The notes under the pieces: model-generated | What the model saw: only the letters and a program-made list of their open reading frames with translations | Databases searched by the model: none | Told to the model about the DNA's origin: nothing | Translations under genes and position numbers: made by a program | Part shown: piece after piece, positions 8,795-17,816 of the stretch | How the letters are laid out: the number at the start of each line of letters is the position of its first letter | Position numbering within the stretch: position 1 is the stretch's first letter | Assembly: GCF_021442385.1 (NCBI RefSeq) | Contig: NZ_MUZA01000015.1 | Location: 1-64,000, forward strand | Direction: 5' to 3' | Origin: Micromonospora sp. MH99 | Lineage (GTDB): Bacteria; Actinomycetota; Actinomycetes; Mycobacteriales; Micromonosporaceae | DNA: 64,000 nt

Positions 8795-10242
8795 GTGTCG
8801 GACACTCTCCGGCGGCTGCGGCTCCCACCACCGACGCGGTGGTCGCGGGTCGACGGATCGCGGTGCTCAACTGGAAGGACCCGTGGCATCCGGACGCTGG
8901 CGGCGCCGAGGTCTACGCCTGGCAGGTCGCCCGCGACCTGGTGACCGCCGGCGCGGAGGTCACCTTCGTCACCGCGCGTCCGGACGGCCAGCCCGGCGAC
9001 GAGACCCGCGACGGCATCCGGATCGTCCGGGTCGGTGGGCGGTGGAGCATCTACCCCCGGGTGCTGGGCTGGCTCGCGCGACGCCGCCGTCAGTTCGACG
9101 CCGTCGTGGACTGCCAGAACGGCATACCGTTCTTCAGCCCGGCGGTCCTGCCGGCTGACGTGCCGGTCGTCTGCGTGATCCACCACGTGCACGACCGCCA
9201 GTTCCGGCTCTACTTCGGCCCGCTCGTCGGTCGCTTCGGGGCGTGGTTGGAGGGGCCGGTCGCCCGACGGGTCTACCGCCGGGGGGTGACGCTCGCCGTC
9301 TCACCGTCGACGGCAGTGGCCGTACGGGACCGGCTCCGCTGGGCCGGCCCGGTGGTGGTCGTACCCAACGGTGCGGACGCGGCGACACCGCCGGTCGTCG
9401 GCAGTGGCGTTCGCGACCCGCGACCCCGGGTCGTCTGCGTCGGCCGGGTGACCCGGCACAAGCGGGTGGATCTGGTGCTCGACGCCGTCGACCAGCTCCG
9501 GGCGCAGCGGCCCGACCTGCGCCTGGACGTCGTCGGTGGCGGGCCGGACGTGGCGACGATCCGTCGGCAGGTCGCCGAGCGTGGGCTCGCCGACGTCGTC
9601 ACGGTGCACGGTCACCTGCCCTCCGCCGAGCGGGACGCGCTGCTGGCCAGCGCGTGGTTGCACGTCTCGGCCTCGTGGGGTGAGGGCTGGGGTCTGGTGG
9701 TCGTGGAGGCGGCCGCCGCCGGGCTGCCCACCGTCGCGTTCGACGTCGACGGGCTGCGCGACGCCGTACGGCCGGCCCGGACCGGATGGCTGGTCGGTGA
9801 GGGCGACGACCCGGCGGGCAACCTGGCCGTCGGCCTCGACCGGGCGTTGGACTCCCTCGCGGCTCCGGGCGAGGCCGAGCGGATGGCCGCCGAGTGTCGG
9901 CAGTGGAGCGGGGCGTTCCGCTGGGCGGACACCGGGCGGCGGGTCCGCGCGGTCCTCGGCGACCTGCTCGCGCCGCGCCGGGTGCCGTGGGCGGCGCGCA
10001 ACGCGTCCCTCCTGGTCCGGACGGACGAGCCGGAGAGCCTCCTGGCCCGGGTGTCCCCCCTCCTTCCGTACACCCGACACGTGGCGACCGACGAGCACGG
10101 CCTGTGGATCCTGGTGCCGGCCGCCGCTCCGGCGGCGGTCCGGCAGGTGCTCGTCGAGGCGGGCGTCGCGCCCGAGCACATCAGCGAGCGGGACGCCAGC
10201 GGCGACGAACTGCTCACCGGAGTTCCGGTACGGCAGTGCTGA
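8791..10242 (+). CDS. family 4 glycosyltransferase
   Basis: A 483-aa GT-B enzyme of family GT4. The N-terminal half has the acceptor-domain phrase NWKDPWHPDAGGAEVYAWQV and the C-terminal half the donor-domain phrases VGRVTRHKRVDLVLDAV and WGEGWGLVVVEAAAAGLP, which holds the conserved E(x7)E. Beyond the GT4 core is an extra tail of about 100 residues of unknown role. The GTG start lies in the stop of the GT2 gene (GTGA), and its own stop overlaps the GTG of the AftD-like gene by 7 nt. It therefore sits inside a coupled transcription unit for cell-surface glycan synthesis. Sugar specificity cannot be read from sequence. Confidence 0.87.
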   Translation: MSVGHSPAAAAPTTDAVVAGRRIAVLNWKDPWHPDAGGAEVYAWQVARDLVTAGAEVTFVTARPDGQPGDETRDGIRIVRVGGRWSIYPRVLGWLARRRRQFDAVVDCQNGIPFFSPAVLPADVPVVCVIHHVHDRQFRLYFGPLVGRFGAWLEGPVARRVYRRGVTLAVSPSTAVAVRDRLRWAGPVVVVPNGADAATPPVVGSGVRDPRPRVVCVGRVTRHKRVDLVLDAVDQLRAQRPDLRLDVVGGGPDVATIRRQVAERGLADVVTVHGHLPSAERDALLASAWLHVSASWGEGWGLVVVEAAAAGLPTVAFDVDGLRDAVRPARTGWLVGEGDDPAGNLAVGLDRALDSLAAPGEAERMAAECRQWSGAFRWADTGRRVRAVLGDLLAPRRVPWAARNASLLVRTDEPESLLARVSPLLPYTRHVATDEHGLWILVPAAAPAAVRQVLVEAGVAPEHISERDASGDELLTGVPVRQC

Positions 10243-13200
10243 CCGCCTGGTCGACCGCTCGCCGCACCGCCGGTATACCGTCCGCGACGGTGTCCCTGGC
10301 GGTGTGGCGCCTGCGTGAGCTGCTGGTCTGCCTCGCGCTGATCGGTCTGTGCGTCACCCAGGAACCCGGGCTCATCGTGCCGGACACGAAGCTGGACATG
10401 GCCCTGGACCCGGGCGGCTTCCTCGCGCGGGCGGCGCACCTCTGGACGGCGGACTGGCAGTTCGGCACGCTCCAGAACCAGGCGGTCGGCTACTTCTTTC
10501 CGATGGGGCCGTTCTTTCTCCTCGGCGAGGCGATGGGCCTGCCGGCCTGGCTCGTGCAGCGGCTCTGGATGGCCACCCTGCTCTGCGTGGCGCTCACCGG
10601 TGTGGTGCGCCTGGCGCGTGCCCTGGACCTGGGCGGTCCGGCGTCACGGCTGATGGCCGGCGTGGTGTTCGCGCTCTCGCCCCGCGCGCTGTCCCTGGTC
10701 GGCACGGTCTCGCTGGAGCTGCTGCCGTACTGCGTCGCGCCGTGGGTGCTGCTGCCGCTGGTCAAGGGGGCGGCGGGTGGCTCGCTGCGGCGGGCGGCGG
10801 CGCTCAGCGGGCTGGCAGTGCTCTGCATGGGCGGGGCGAACGGGGCGGCCGCCGCGTGCGCCGTGCTGCCGGCGTTCCTCTTCGTGGTGACGCGTGCGCC
10901 CGGCTGGCGACGGATCCGCCTGCTGGCCGCGTGGACTGTCGCGGTGGTCGCGGCCACCTTCTGGTGGCTGGTGCCGTTGCTGCTCCTGCAGCGCTACGGG
11001 TTCCCGTTCCTGCCGTACACCGAGAGCGCGGCGGTCACGACGAGCGTGACGTCGCTCCCCTCGGCCGTGCGCGGCGCGACCCACTGGGTGGGTTACCTGG
11101 CCGTCGACGGTGTGCCCTGGTGGCGCTCCGGGTGGGCGCTGGTCACGACGTCCTGGATGGTCGTGCTCACCGGCCTGATCGCCTGCCTCGGGTTGGCCGG
11201 GCTGGCCCGTCGGGACCTGCCGGAGCGTCGCTTCCTGCTCGTCGGCGCACTGGTCGGGCTGCTGACCCTGACCGCCGGGAACCTGTCCGACGGCGGCGCG
11301 GCCTTCGCCACGACGGTCCGGGAGGCCCTCGACGGCCCGCTCGCCGCGCTGCGCAACCTGCACAAGTTCGACGTCGTGCTCCGCCTGCCACTGGCCCTGG
11401 CCACCGCGCACATGCTGGACACCGTCGGCCGGATCGCGGTCATCCGCCGGTTCACGCGACCCACCAACATGGCGCCCCGGCGCGTGGCCCTGGGCGCCAC
11501 CGCCATCGCGCTCCTCGCGGTCACCAGCGGCGCGGCAAGCGCGGGCCTCCCGGCCGGCGGCGGCTTCTGGGGGTTGCCCGAGCACTGGCGGCAGGCGACC
11601 GGTTGGCTCGACCGGCACGCCGGACCCGGCACGACGTTGCTCGTGCCCGGCAGCAACTTCGCCGAGTACGACTGGGGGCGCTCGCTGGACGAGCCGGTCC
11701 AGCCTCTGCTGGACTCGCCGTGGGCGGTGCGGTCACTGGTGCCGGCCGGATCGGCGGGCAACGCCCGTCTGCTCTCCGCGATCGACGAGCGGCTCGCCGC
11801 CGGTACCGCCTCCCCCGGGTTGGCGGACGTGCTCGGTCGGCTCGGTGTGCGGTACCTGCTCGTCCGCAACGACCTCCGCCAGCCGGTCGGAGGCTTCGCC
11901 TGGCCGGTCCTCGTGCACCGGACGCTGAACAGCGCGCCCGGACTGTTCCGGGTCGCCGCGTTCGGCCCGAGCAGCGGCGTGCGGCCGGACCTCGCCGGAG
12001 CGTGGGACTACGGGCTGCACGAGCCGTACCGGGCGGTGGAGATCTACCAGGTGGACCGGCCGACCCCCAAGGCCACGCTGGCCGACGCGGCGCAGCCGCT
12101 CAACCTGGTCGGCGCACCGGAGACGCTGCTGGACCTCAGCGACGCCGGCGTGCTCGGCGACCGGCCGGTGATCCTCGACGGGGACGCTCCGGAGGCCGAG
12201 AGCGGAGGCACGGTCCTCGCCGACAGCCTGCGCAACCGGGAGGTCGACTTCGGGCTGGTCCGGGGCAACACCTCGCGGACGTTGACCACCGAGGAACGAC
12301 CGGACTCGGCCCGGACGGCCCACGACATCCTCGACCCGGCATGGCGCTCGGCGGTCACCTCGTCGGGCTACGCCGGGATCGCCGACGTCCGAGCGTCCAC
12401 CAGCGCGGCGGACGTCACCGGCCCGGCCGGGCTGCGCGACCCCTCCGCCACGCCGTTCGCGGCAGTGGACGGCGACAGCGGCACCTTCTGGCTCTCCGAC
12501 GGCGCGCGCAAACCCGTGGGCCAGTGGATGGAGGTCCGCTTCGCCGAGAGGATCCAAGCCGGGTCGGTGGAGGTGCAGGTGGTCGACGACGAGGTCGTGG
12601 GCGCCCCGGTCACCAGGATCCAGGTCAGCACCGCGGGCGGGACGTACGTGCACTCGGTTGTTGACGCCGGGCGGGCGCCGCTGCGGTTGGCGCTGCCGTC
12701 GGGGCGTACCAGCTGGGTTCGGGTGACCATCGACGGCGTCGCGGGTTTCGACGTTCCGGGACGGCGCGCGGGCATCCGGGAGTTGCGCGTGCCCGGGGTG
12801 AGTCCCCAGCGGTACCTGCGGCTGCCGGCGCTGCCCGACGCCACCCCGACGCCGGAGGTCGTCGCCCTCGCCCGCAAGGCCGTGGACCGGCCGGCCTGCG
12901 TCGTCGTCGACGACCACTACCTGTGCGCTCCCGACCTGATCCGTCAGGGCGAGGAGACCGGCCTGGTGCCCCGCCGCTTCGACCTGCCGGCCGCCTCCGC
13001 CCCCCGCCTCACCGGCCTGGCGCGCGCCACGCCCGCCACCGCACTCGCCGTGTACGACGAGACGGTGGGCGGCGAAACGGTCAGCACGTCGAGTTCGTGG
13101 TTCGCCGACCCGGTCGCCTCGTCGAGGGCGCTGTCGGACGGGAACGACGGCACTGCCTGGTGGGCTGACCCGAACGACCCGCAGCCCACGATACGACTGA

Positions 13201-15128
13201 GCTGGCCCGAGGTGCGCAACGTGAGCTGGGTGCGGCTGCGGTTCGCGCCGAGCCTCGTCGCGGCGCCACCCAGGACGGTCCGGATCACCGGCGACAACGG
13301 CATCCGGGAGGTGACTGTCGGCCTGGACGGCGTCGCCCGCTTCCCCGCCCTGCGGACCCGCAGCCTCGTCGTGGCCGTGACCTTGACGGTGCCGCGGGTC
13401 AGCCGGTCGACGGCGATGTTCGAGCCGCAGCCGCTGCCCGTCGGCCTCAGCGGGGTGGACGTGGAGGGCGGGCCCGAGGTCAACCAGCCGCGTGACCTCT
13501 CCCAGACGGTGACGTTGCCCTGCGGTGCGGGACCGACGATCGTGATCAACGGCGCGACGGTGCCGACGACGGCCACTGGCACGTTGCGGGATCTGCGGGA
13601 TCTGCAGCCGCTGCGCTACCGCGCCTGCGTCCCCGCTCCGAAGCCCGGGGCGAAGACCACGGCGAGGGCGGACGAGGACCGCGTCGCTCTGCGCGCCGGC
13701 CCGAACGAGGTCTCGGCTCCGTTGGACCGGTTCGTCGTCGACAGCGTGATCCTGACCGGTGAACCGCCGCAGCGCCCCGCCGCCGCCGAGCCGCCCCGCC
13801 GGGCACTGACCGTGCTCGGTTGGAACGACCAGCGCCGGTCGGTGGAGGTCGGGGCGGGCGGCGGCAGCTACCTGGTCGTACCGGAGAACGCCAACCCGGG
13901 CTGGCGGGCCACCCTCGACGGGGTCCGGCTCGTACCGACCCGGCTGGACGGGTGGAAGCAGGCGTGGTTCGTGCCGGCCGGCGCGGCTGGCCGGGTGGAG
14001 CTGGACTTCACCCCCGGGGAGCGGTACGCCCTCGTCCTGCGCATCGGCGGGGGACTGCTGCTGCTGTTGGTCGTCGCAGCCCTGCTCCCCGCGCGTCGCC
14101 ACCGACAGTCGTACCCGATCGTCCCGGCGACGATGCCCACCGCTCCGGTGCTCGCACTGGGGGTGCCGGCGCTGCTGGGGGGCCTGGTCGGGTTCGGCTG
14201 CGCCGCAGTGGTCGTGGTGCTGCACCGACGCCGGATGCCCAGCCCCAGCTGGATCTGGGTGCCGGCAGCGGTGGGGCTGGCGGCCTACGGGACCCAGCGC
14301 TGGTGGCAGCCCCGGATCTCCTCGGACCGGCTGGCCGACCTACTGGTCACGGTTCCGACCGGCCTGCTCCTCGTCGCGATCGCCGCCCTGGTGCTGCGCT
14401 TCCGCCGGGTCCGCGGGCGCTACGAGTCGCGCCGGGAGGGCCGGGCGCTCGGCTGGACCCGCCGCCTGCAACGCGGGCACCGGCGTCTGGAGCAGGGTGT
14501 CGGCCGCGACGATTCCGGGCCCGCGTCGGTTGTGCCGCCGCGCAAGGAATCTGCGCAGTCGCTGCGTCGGCCGCTCGATGAGGTAGTAGGTGGCCGCCGC
14601 GGCGGGGATGGTGAGGGCCAGCGTGAGCACGAGGAGCACCCAGAACGAGCTGTTCATCCGGGTGAACCCGATCAGGCGGAAGCAGACCTCGAGGGCGAGG
14701 AGGTGCCAGAGGAAGATGCCGTAGGAGATCCGACCGACGAACCTGATCACCGGCTGGTCGAGGAACGCCCGCGCCACCCCGCCCGCGCCCGGGCCGACGA
14801 GGGGGGCGATCAGGAACCAGGCGACGAGCAGGAACACCAGGTGCTCGATGGTCGACTCGATCGGCCTGGTGGGCTCGACCCCGCGTGGGCCGGCGATCGG
14901 CGTACTGGCGATCCACAGCAGCGCGCCGGCGATGAGCCACGACGTACCCGGGGCGAACGTGAAGACGCGCAGCCCGCGAGGCGTGGCGGACCACAGGTCC
15001 TCGTCGCCTCGCCCGGGCCCGCTCCCGGTCAGTCCGGTGAGGAGCACCGGGGAGGTCGTGCTCGGGGGCCAGGAGGCGAGCACGGCCAGCATGATGCCGA
15101 TGCCGAACCAGTCGAGGAAGGCGGGTAG
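10236..15128 (+). CDS. AftD-like alpha-(1->3)-arabinofuranosyltransferase family protein
   Basis: A giant membrane protein of 1630 codons as the frame runs. The first 450 residues form a GT-C membrane region with PDTKLDMALDPGGFLARAAH in the first outer loop and NLHKFDVVLRLPLALATAH near residue 374. A long outer region follows with galactose-binding (F5/8 type C-like) beta-sandwiches, for example around residues 730-850 and 930-1040. About four more helices begin near residue 1266. This layout matches AftD (DUF3367 family), which adds arabinofuranose branches. Recognisable similarity ends near 14430. The frame then runs about 700 nt with no stop, antisense to the convergent acyltransferase, so the real C-terminus or a lost stop is uncertain. 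The GTG start overlaps the GT4 stop. Confidence 0.8.
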   Translation: MLTAWSTARRTAGIPSATVSLAVWRLRELLVCLALIGLCVTQEPGLIVPDTKLDMALDPGGFLARAAHLWTADWQFGTLQNQAVGYFFPMGPFFLLGEAMGLPAWLVQRLWMATLLCVALTGVVRLARALDLGGPASRLMAGVVFALSPRALSLVGTVSLELLPYCVAPWVLLPLVKGAAGGSLRRAAALSGLAVLCMGGANGAAAACAVLPAFLFVVTRAPGWRRIRLLAAWTVAVVAATFWWLVPLLLLQRYGFPFLPYTESAAVTTSVTSLPSAVRGATHWVGYLAVDGVPWWRSGWALVTTSWMVVLTGLIACLGLAGLARRDLPERRFLLVGALVGLLTLTAGNLSDGGAAFATTVREALDGPLAALRNLHKFDVVLRLPLALATAHMLDTVGRIAVIRRFTRPTNMAPRRVALGATAIALLAVTSGAASAGLPAGGGFWGLPEHWRQATGWLDRHAGPGTTLLVPGSNFAEYDWGRSLDEPVQPLLDSPWAVRSLVPAGSAGNARLLSAIDERLAAGTASPGLADVLGRLGVRYLLVRNDLRQPVGGFAWPVLVHRTLNSAPGLFRVAAFGPSSGVRPDLAGAWDYGLHEPYRAVEIYQVDRPTPKATLADAAQPLNLVGAPETLLDLSDAGVLGDRPVILDGDAPEAESGGTVLADSLRNREVDFGLVRGNTSRTLTTEERPDSARTAHDILDPAWRSAVTSSGYAGIADVRASTSAADVTGPAGLRDPSATPFAAVDGDSGTFWLSDGARKPVGQWMEVRFAERIQAGSVEVQVVDDEVVGAPVTRIQVSTAGGTYVHSVVDAGRAPLRLALPSGRTSWVRVTIDGVAGFDVPGRRAGIRELRVPGVSPQRYLRLPALPDATPTPEVVALARKAVDRPACVVVDDHYLCAPDLIRQGEETGLVPRRFDLPAASAPRLTGLARATPATALAVYDETVGGETVSTSSSWFADPVASSRALSDGNDGTAWWADPNDPQPTIRLSWPEVRNVSWVRLRFAPSLVAAPPRTVRITGDNGIREVTVGLDGVARFPALRTRSLVVAVTLTVPRVSRSTAMFEPQPLPVGLSGVDVEGGPEVNQPRDLSQTVTLPCGAGPTIVINGATVPTTATGTLRDLRDLQPLRYRACVPAPKPGAKTTARADEDRVALRAGPNEVSAPLDRFVVDSVILTGEPPQRPAAAEPPRRALTVLGWNDQRRSVEVGAGGGSYLVVPENANPGWRATLDGVRLVPTRLDGWKQAWFVPAGAAGRVELDFTPGERYALVLRIGGGLLLLLVVAALLPARRHRQSYPIVPATMPTAPVLALGVPALLGGLVGFGCAAVVVVLHRRRMPSPSWIWVPAAVGLAAYGTQRWWQPRISSDRLADLLVTVPTGLLLVAIAALVLRFRRVRGRYESRREGRALGWTRRLQRGHRRLEQGVGRDDSGPASVVPPRKESAQSLRRPLDEVVGGRRGGDGEGQREHEEHPERAVHPGEPDQAEADLEGEEVPEEDAVGDPTDEPDHRLVEERPRHPARARADEGGDQEPGDEQEHQVLDGRLDRPGGLDPAWAGDRRTGDPQQRAGDEPRRTRGEREDAQPARRGGPQVLVASPGPAPGQSGEEHRGGRARGPGGEHGQHDADAEPVEEGG

Positions 15129-15803
15129 CCAGAGCACCGCGAGCCCCGGCAGTGGCGAGTCGGGGCTGTGCGCGTACGCGTTCCAGGTGAGGCCGGCGAG
15201 GACGAGCACGGCGCCGAGCGCCAGTTGGCGCCGGGCTCGCTGAAGCGGGGTCCGGCCGCCCATTCGGCGACCGAGCACCGCTATCACCGGCAGCGCCAGG
15301 TAGAAAGTCGCCTCCGTAGCCAGGCTCCAGGTCTGTTCCATCCCGACCGGAAGTCGCAATGGCTGATAAATCTGTGCCAGAAGGAAGGGAACTGCCCAGT
15401 CCCAGACCGACCTGAGGTAATCGATGTTGAGCCACAGCAGTGCGACAACCGCCATTGCCCAGTAGCCGGGCAAAATGCGCAGCGCGCGGTGCCAGAGGTA
15501 TCGCCGAACCGGCGGGTGCGGCTGCGAATGAATGGTGGCGTGCGCGAATGGCCGGTAGAGGAGGAAGCCGGACAGCGCGAAGAAGATCGCCACCCCGACA
15601 TCCAGTCTGGCCAGCACACCTCCGAGGCGGGCGAACGAGTTGGTCAACCCGCTGAGAAAAGAGACGTGGTGGATGACGACGCACAGTACCGCTACCGCGC
15701 GGAGTCCTTCCAATGCCGGCAACCAACCATCCGAACGGACGGTATTTGACGCGGACTCGCCTACCTGTCCGTTGCTCGCGTCGGGTCTGACGGGTCGGCT
15801 CAC
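14340..15803 (-). CDS. acyltransferase family 3 membrane protein
   Basis: A 487-aa acyltransferase-3 (PF01757) protein with about ten membrane helices. Conserved features are GLRAVAVLCVVIHHVSFLSG (catalytic histidine in helix 1 region), FFALSGFLLYRPF, and RRYLWHRALRILPGYW. The end of the domain is YYLIERPTQRLRRFL, near 14580. Such enzymes O-acylate polysaccharides or macrolides on the outer leaflet. Beside glycan genes, decoration of the exported polymer is likely. The last 80 residues are not part of the family domain and lie antisense to the AftD-like gene. The 15300-15800 stretch has visibly more A/T-ending codons than its neighbours, a hint of separate origin. Confidence 0.85.
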   Translation of the reverse strand: MSRPVRPDASNGQVGESASNTVRSDGWLPALEGLRAVAVLCVVIHHVSFLSGLTNSFARLGGVLARLDVGVAIFFALSGFLLYRPFAHATIHSQPHPPVRRYLWHRALRILPGYWAMAVVALLWLNIDYLRSVWDWAVPFLLAQIYQPLRLPVGMEQTWSLATEATFYLALPVIAVLGRRMGGRTPLQRARRQLALGAVLVLAGLTWNAYAHSPDSPLPGLAVLWLPAFLDWFGIGIMLAVLASWPPSTTSPVLLTGLTGSGPGRGDEDLWSATPRGLRVFTFAPGTSWLIAGALLWIASTPIAGPRGVEPTRPIESTIEHLVFLLVAWFLIAPLVGPGAGGVARAFLDQPVIRFVGRISYGIFLWHLLALEVCFRLIGFTRMNSSFWVLLVLTLALTIPAAAATYYLIERPTQRLRRFLARRHNRRGPGIVAADTLLQTPVPALQAAGPAERPALPARLVAPADPAEAQHQGGDRDEEQAGRNRDQ

Positions 15804-15955
15804 AGTTCCTCAACATCCCATTTGGCGGGGTGGCCGGACGGCCACGTGCCACCGGAGTCGGTGTGTCTTCCGAAGGCCGCGTCGGACCATATCCGAAATC
15901 GGCCCCGTCATGTACTGTCAGCCGCCAGTCGAGTCTTTACAAGGGGAGGAGTTAC

Positions 15956-16999
15956 ATGCGACCTACGTCGGGTGCCGTCTTGGTGGCGGCGGGCGCGTTC
16001 CTGATCGCCGGGGCGGTGGCGACGCCGTTGACCGTCGCGCCCGCTCTCGTCAAGGTGCCCCTTGATCAGAGTTCGGTGACGGTGTCGAAGGCCGAGAACG
16101 CGACAGTCTTCGACTTCCCCACCCTGTCGGAGCGCAGCGGGGTCAACCTCACAGCCCACCGCGCGGTGCGGGGCGATGTCGGGGCCGGCAACGATGACCG
16201 CGCGGTCTTCAACGTCGGCGTCCGGGTGATCGACGACGCCAGCAAGGCCGAGATCACTGTCAACACGGACCGGGTTGCCGTCGACCGGCGGACCGCCGAG
16301 GCGGTGGCCTGCTGCGCCGAGGACATCAACGGAACGGCCTTCAAGCACGAGGGGCTGACCTACACCTTCCCGTTCGGCACCGAGAAGAAGACCTACCAGT
16401 ACTTCGACAACACCGCGCGCAAGGCGTACCCCGCCAAGTACGTGAGCACCGAGAAGTTGCAGGGCCTGACCGTCTACAAGTTCGAGATGACGGCCGAGCC
16501 GATCCAGATCAAGCAGATCGATGTCCCGGGCCGGCTGGTCGGCTCGACCGAGCCCACCGTGACCGCCGGTCTCTTCTACACCAACACCCGCACCCTGTGG
16601 GTGGAGCCGGCGAGCGGCGTCATCGTCAAGGGCCAGGAGAAGCAGGCCCAGACCCTGCGTGACGCGGCCGGCGCGGACAAGGTCAAGATGATCGACGCGA
16701 CCCTCGCCTTCACCGAGGACACCCAGAAGCAGCAGGCCAAGGTTGCCAAGGACGCGCGTGACCAGATCAACCTTTTGACCACCGTGGTGCCGATCGTCCT
16801 CGGACTCGTCGGCCTCGCCCTGGTCCTGCTCGGTCTGTTCATCATCATCCGGGCTACCCGCCGCAGGTCCGACGCGTCGCCGACGGCCGCCGACGACCGA
16901 CCGACGACCGACCTGCCGGCGCAGGCGTCCTCGGAGCCGGTCGAGGAGACCACGGCGCCGACCGGGGGCCGGCACGCCGTGGAGCGCAGCGAGCCGTAA
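15956..16999 (+). CDS. DUF3068 / PorA-type envelope protein
   Basis: A 347-aa protein with an N-terminal membrane helix (residues 5-26), a large outer domain and a second helix near residues 277-302 (LLTTVVPIVLGLVGLALVLL), followed by a basic cytoplasmic tail. This two-helix arrangement with a beta-rich outer domain is that of DUF3068 (PF11271), a family also named for PorA porins in some annotations; porin activity is not shown for this group. ATG 15956 has a strong binding site (GGGGAGGAG). It follows the acyltransferase divergently and ends at a strong terminator. The position suggests a role in the cell envelope. Confidence 0.8.
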   Translation: MRPTSGAVLVAAGAFLIAGAVATPLTVAPALVKVPLDQSSVTVSKAENATVFDFPTLSERSGVNLTAHRAVRGDVGAGNDDRAVFNVGVRVIDDASKAEITVNTDRVAVDRRTAEAVACCAEDINGTAFKHEGLTYTFPFGTEKKTYQYFDNTARKAYPAKYVSTEKLQGLTVYKFEMTAEPIQIKQIDVPGRLVGSTEPTVTAGLFYTNTRTLWVEPASGVIVKGQEKQAQTLRDAAGADKVKMIDATLAFTEDTQKQQAKVAKDARDQINLLTTVVPIVLGLVGLALVLLGLFIIIRATRRRSDASPTAADDRPTTDLPAQASSEPVEETTAPTGGRHAVERSEP

Positions 17000-17034
17000 C
17001 AACCACACCACCGCACCACCGCACGCCGACCTGA

Positions 17035-17066
17035 AGGGCCGGCCGACCTCCGGGTCGGCCGGCCCT
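17035..17066. terminator. bidirectional terminator between PorA-like gene and methyltransferase
   Basis: Perfect 14-bp stem (17035-17048 with 17053-17066, arm AGGGCCGGCCGACC) and a TCCG tetraloop, placed between two convergent genes. There is no U tract, as is usual for high-GC actinobacterial terminators. Confidence 0.8.
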
Positions 17067-17072
17067 CGCGTC

Positions 17073-17816
17073 TCAGGCCTGCTGGTCGCGCCGCACGGCG
17101 TAGCGGGTGCACACCCAGTCTTCGGTGTACGGCAGGTCGGGGCGCTGCCCGACGATGTGCCCACCGTGCGCGGCCACCAGTCGCACCATGTCGGCGTCCG
17201 GCACGGCGGTCATGCTCATCGGCGCCGGATAGCCCAGGAGCCGGCGCTGCGCCCAGCTGATCAGCCGGAACGGCACGACCTGCCAGATGAGGGCCTTGGC
17301 CGTACGCGCCGGCTCGGTCGGCAGCCCCACGACGGCGATCCCGCCGGGTCGCAGGACGCGCAGGAACTCGGCGAGGTAGCTGTCGATGGCGGGCCGCGGC
17401 AGGTGTTGCAGGACCAGGGCGCTGTAGACGAGATCGAAGTGGCCGTCGGGGAACTGGCTCAGGTCCGGTGCGTCGTTGAGGACGAAGCGGATGTTCCCGG
17501 CGCTCCGGTCCAGTTGTCGGGCGGTCTCCAGCATGGGTGGCGCGATGTCGACGCCGACGACCTCGTCGGCGTGCGGGGCGAGCCCCTGCGACAACCGCCC
17601 GGCGCCGCAGCCGAAGTCGAGTACCCGTTCCCAGCGGGTGGGCAGCCCGAGCTGGCCGAGCCAGGTGGCCGTCTCCTCGACGTCGGCGCGACCCGTGGCC
17701 AGGAACTCGTCCACGTCCCACCGGCCGCCCCGCTTGCCGGGCTGAACGAGCACGGCCCAGAGCGGATCCTCGGCACCCAGCTTGGTCCAGTCGCGTCGTA
17801 CGTCGTTCAGATTCAC
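17073..17816 (-). CDS. class I SAM-dependent methyltransferase
   Basis: A 247-aa Rossmann-fold methyltransferase. Motif I is VLDFGCGAGRLSQGL (about residues 65-79), followed by the acidic SAM-ribose contact VVGVDIAPPML. The motif IV/V region is HFDLVYSALVLQHLP and FLRVLRPGGIAVVGLP. This places it with methyltransf_11/25 type enzymes that act on small molecules, lipids or sugars. The start is a GTG at 17816. It stands alone on its strand and is convergent with the PorA-like gene across a terminator. The substrate is unknown; methylation of a glycan or lipid of the preceding block is only a guess. Confidence 0.85.
   Translation of the reverse strand: MNLNDVRRDWTKLGAEDPLWAVLVQPGKRGGRWDVDEFLATGRADVEETATWLGQLGLPTRWERVLDFGCGAGRLSQGLAPHADEVVGVDIAPPMLETARQLDRSAGNIRFVLNDAPDLSQFPDGHFDLVYSALVLQHLPRPAIDSYLAEFLRVLRPGGIAVVGLPTEPARTAKALIWQVVPFRLISWAQRRLLGYPAPMSMTAVPDADMVRLVAAHGGHIVGQRPDLPYTEDWVCTRYAVRRDQQA

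Noticed and set aside
11733..14225. 830-aa reverse frame inside the AftD-like gene
   Set aside because: Shadow of the sense gene; composition is low-complexity and it has no domain.
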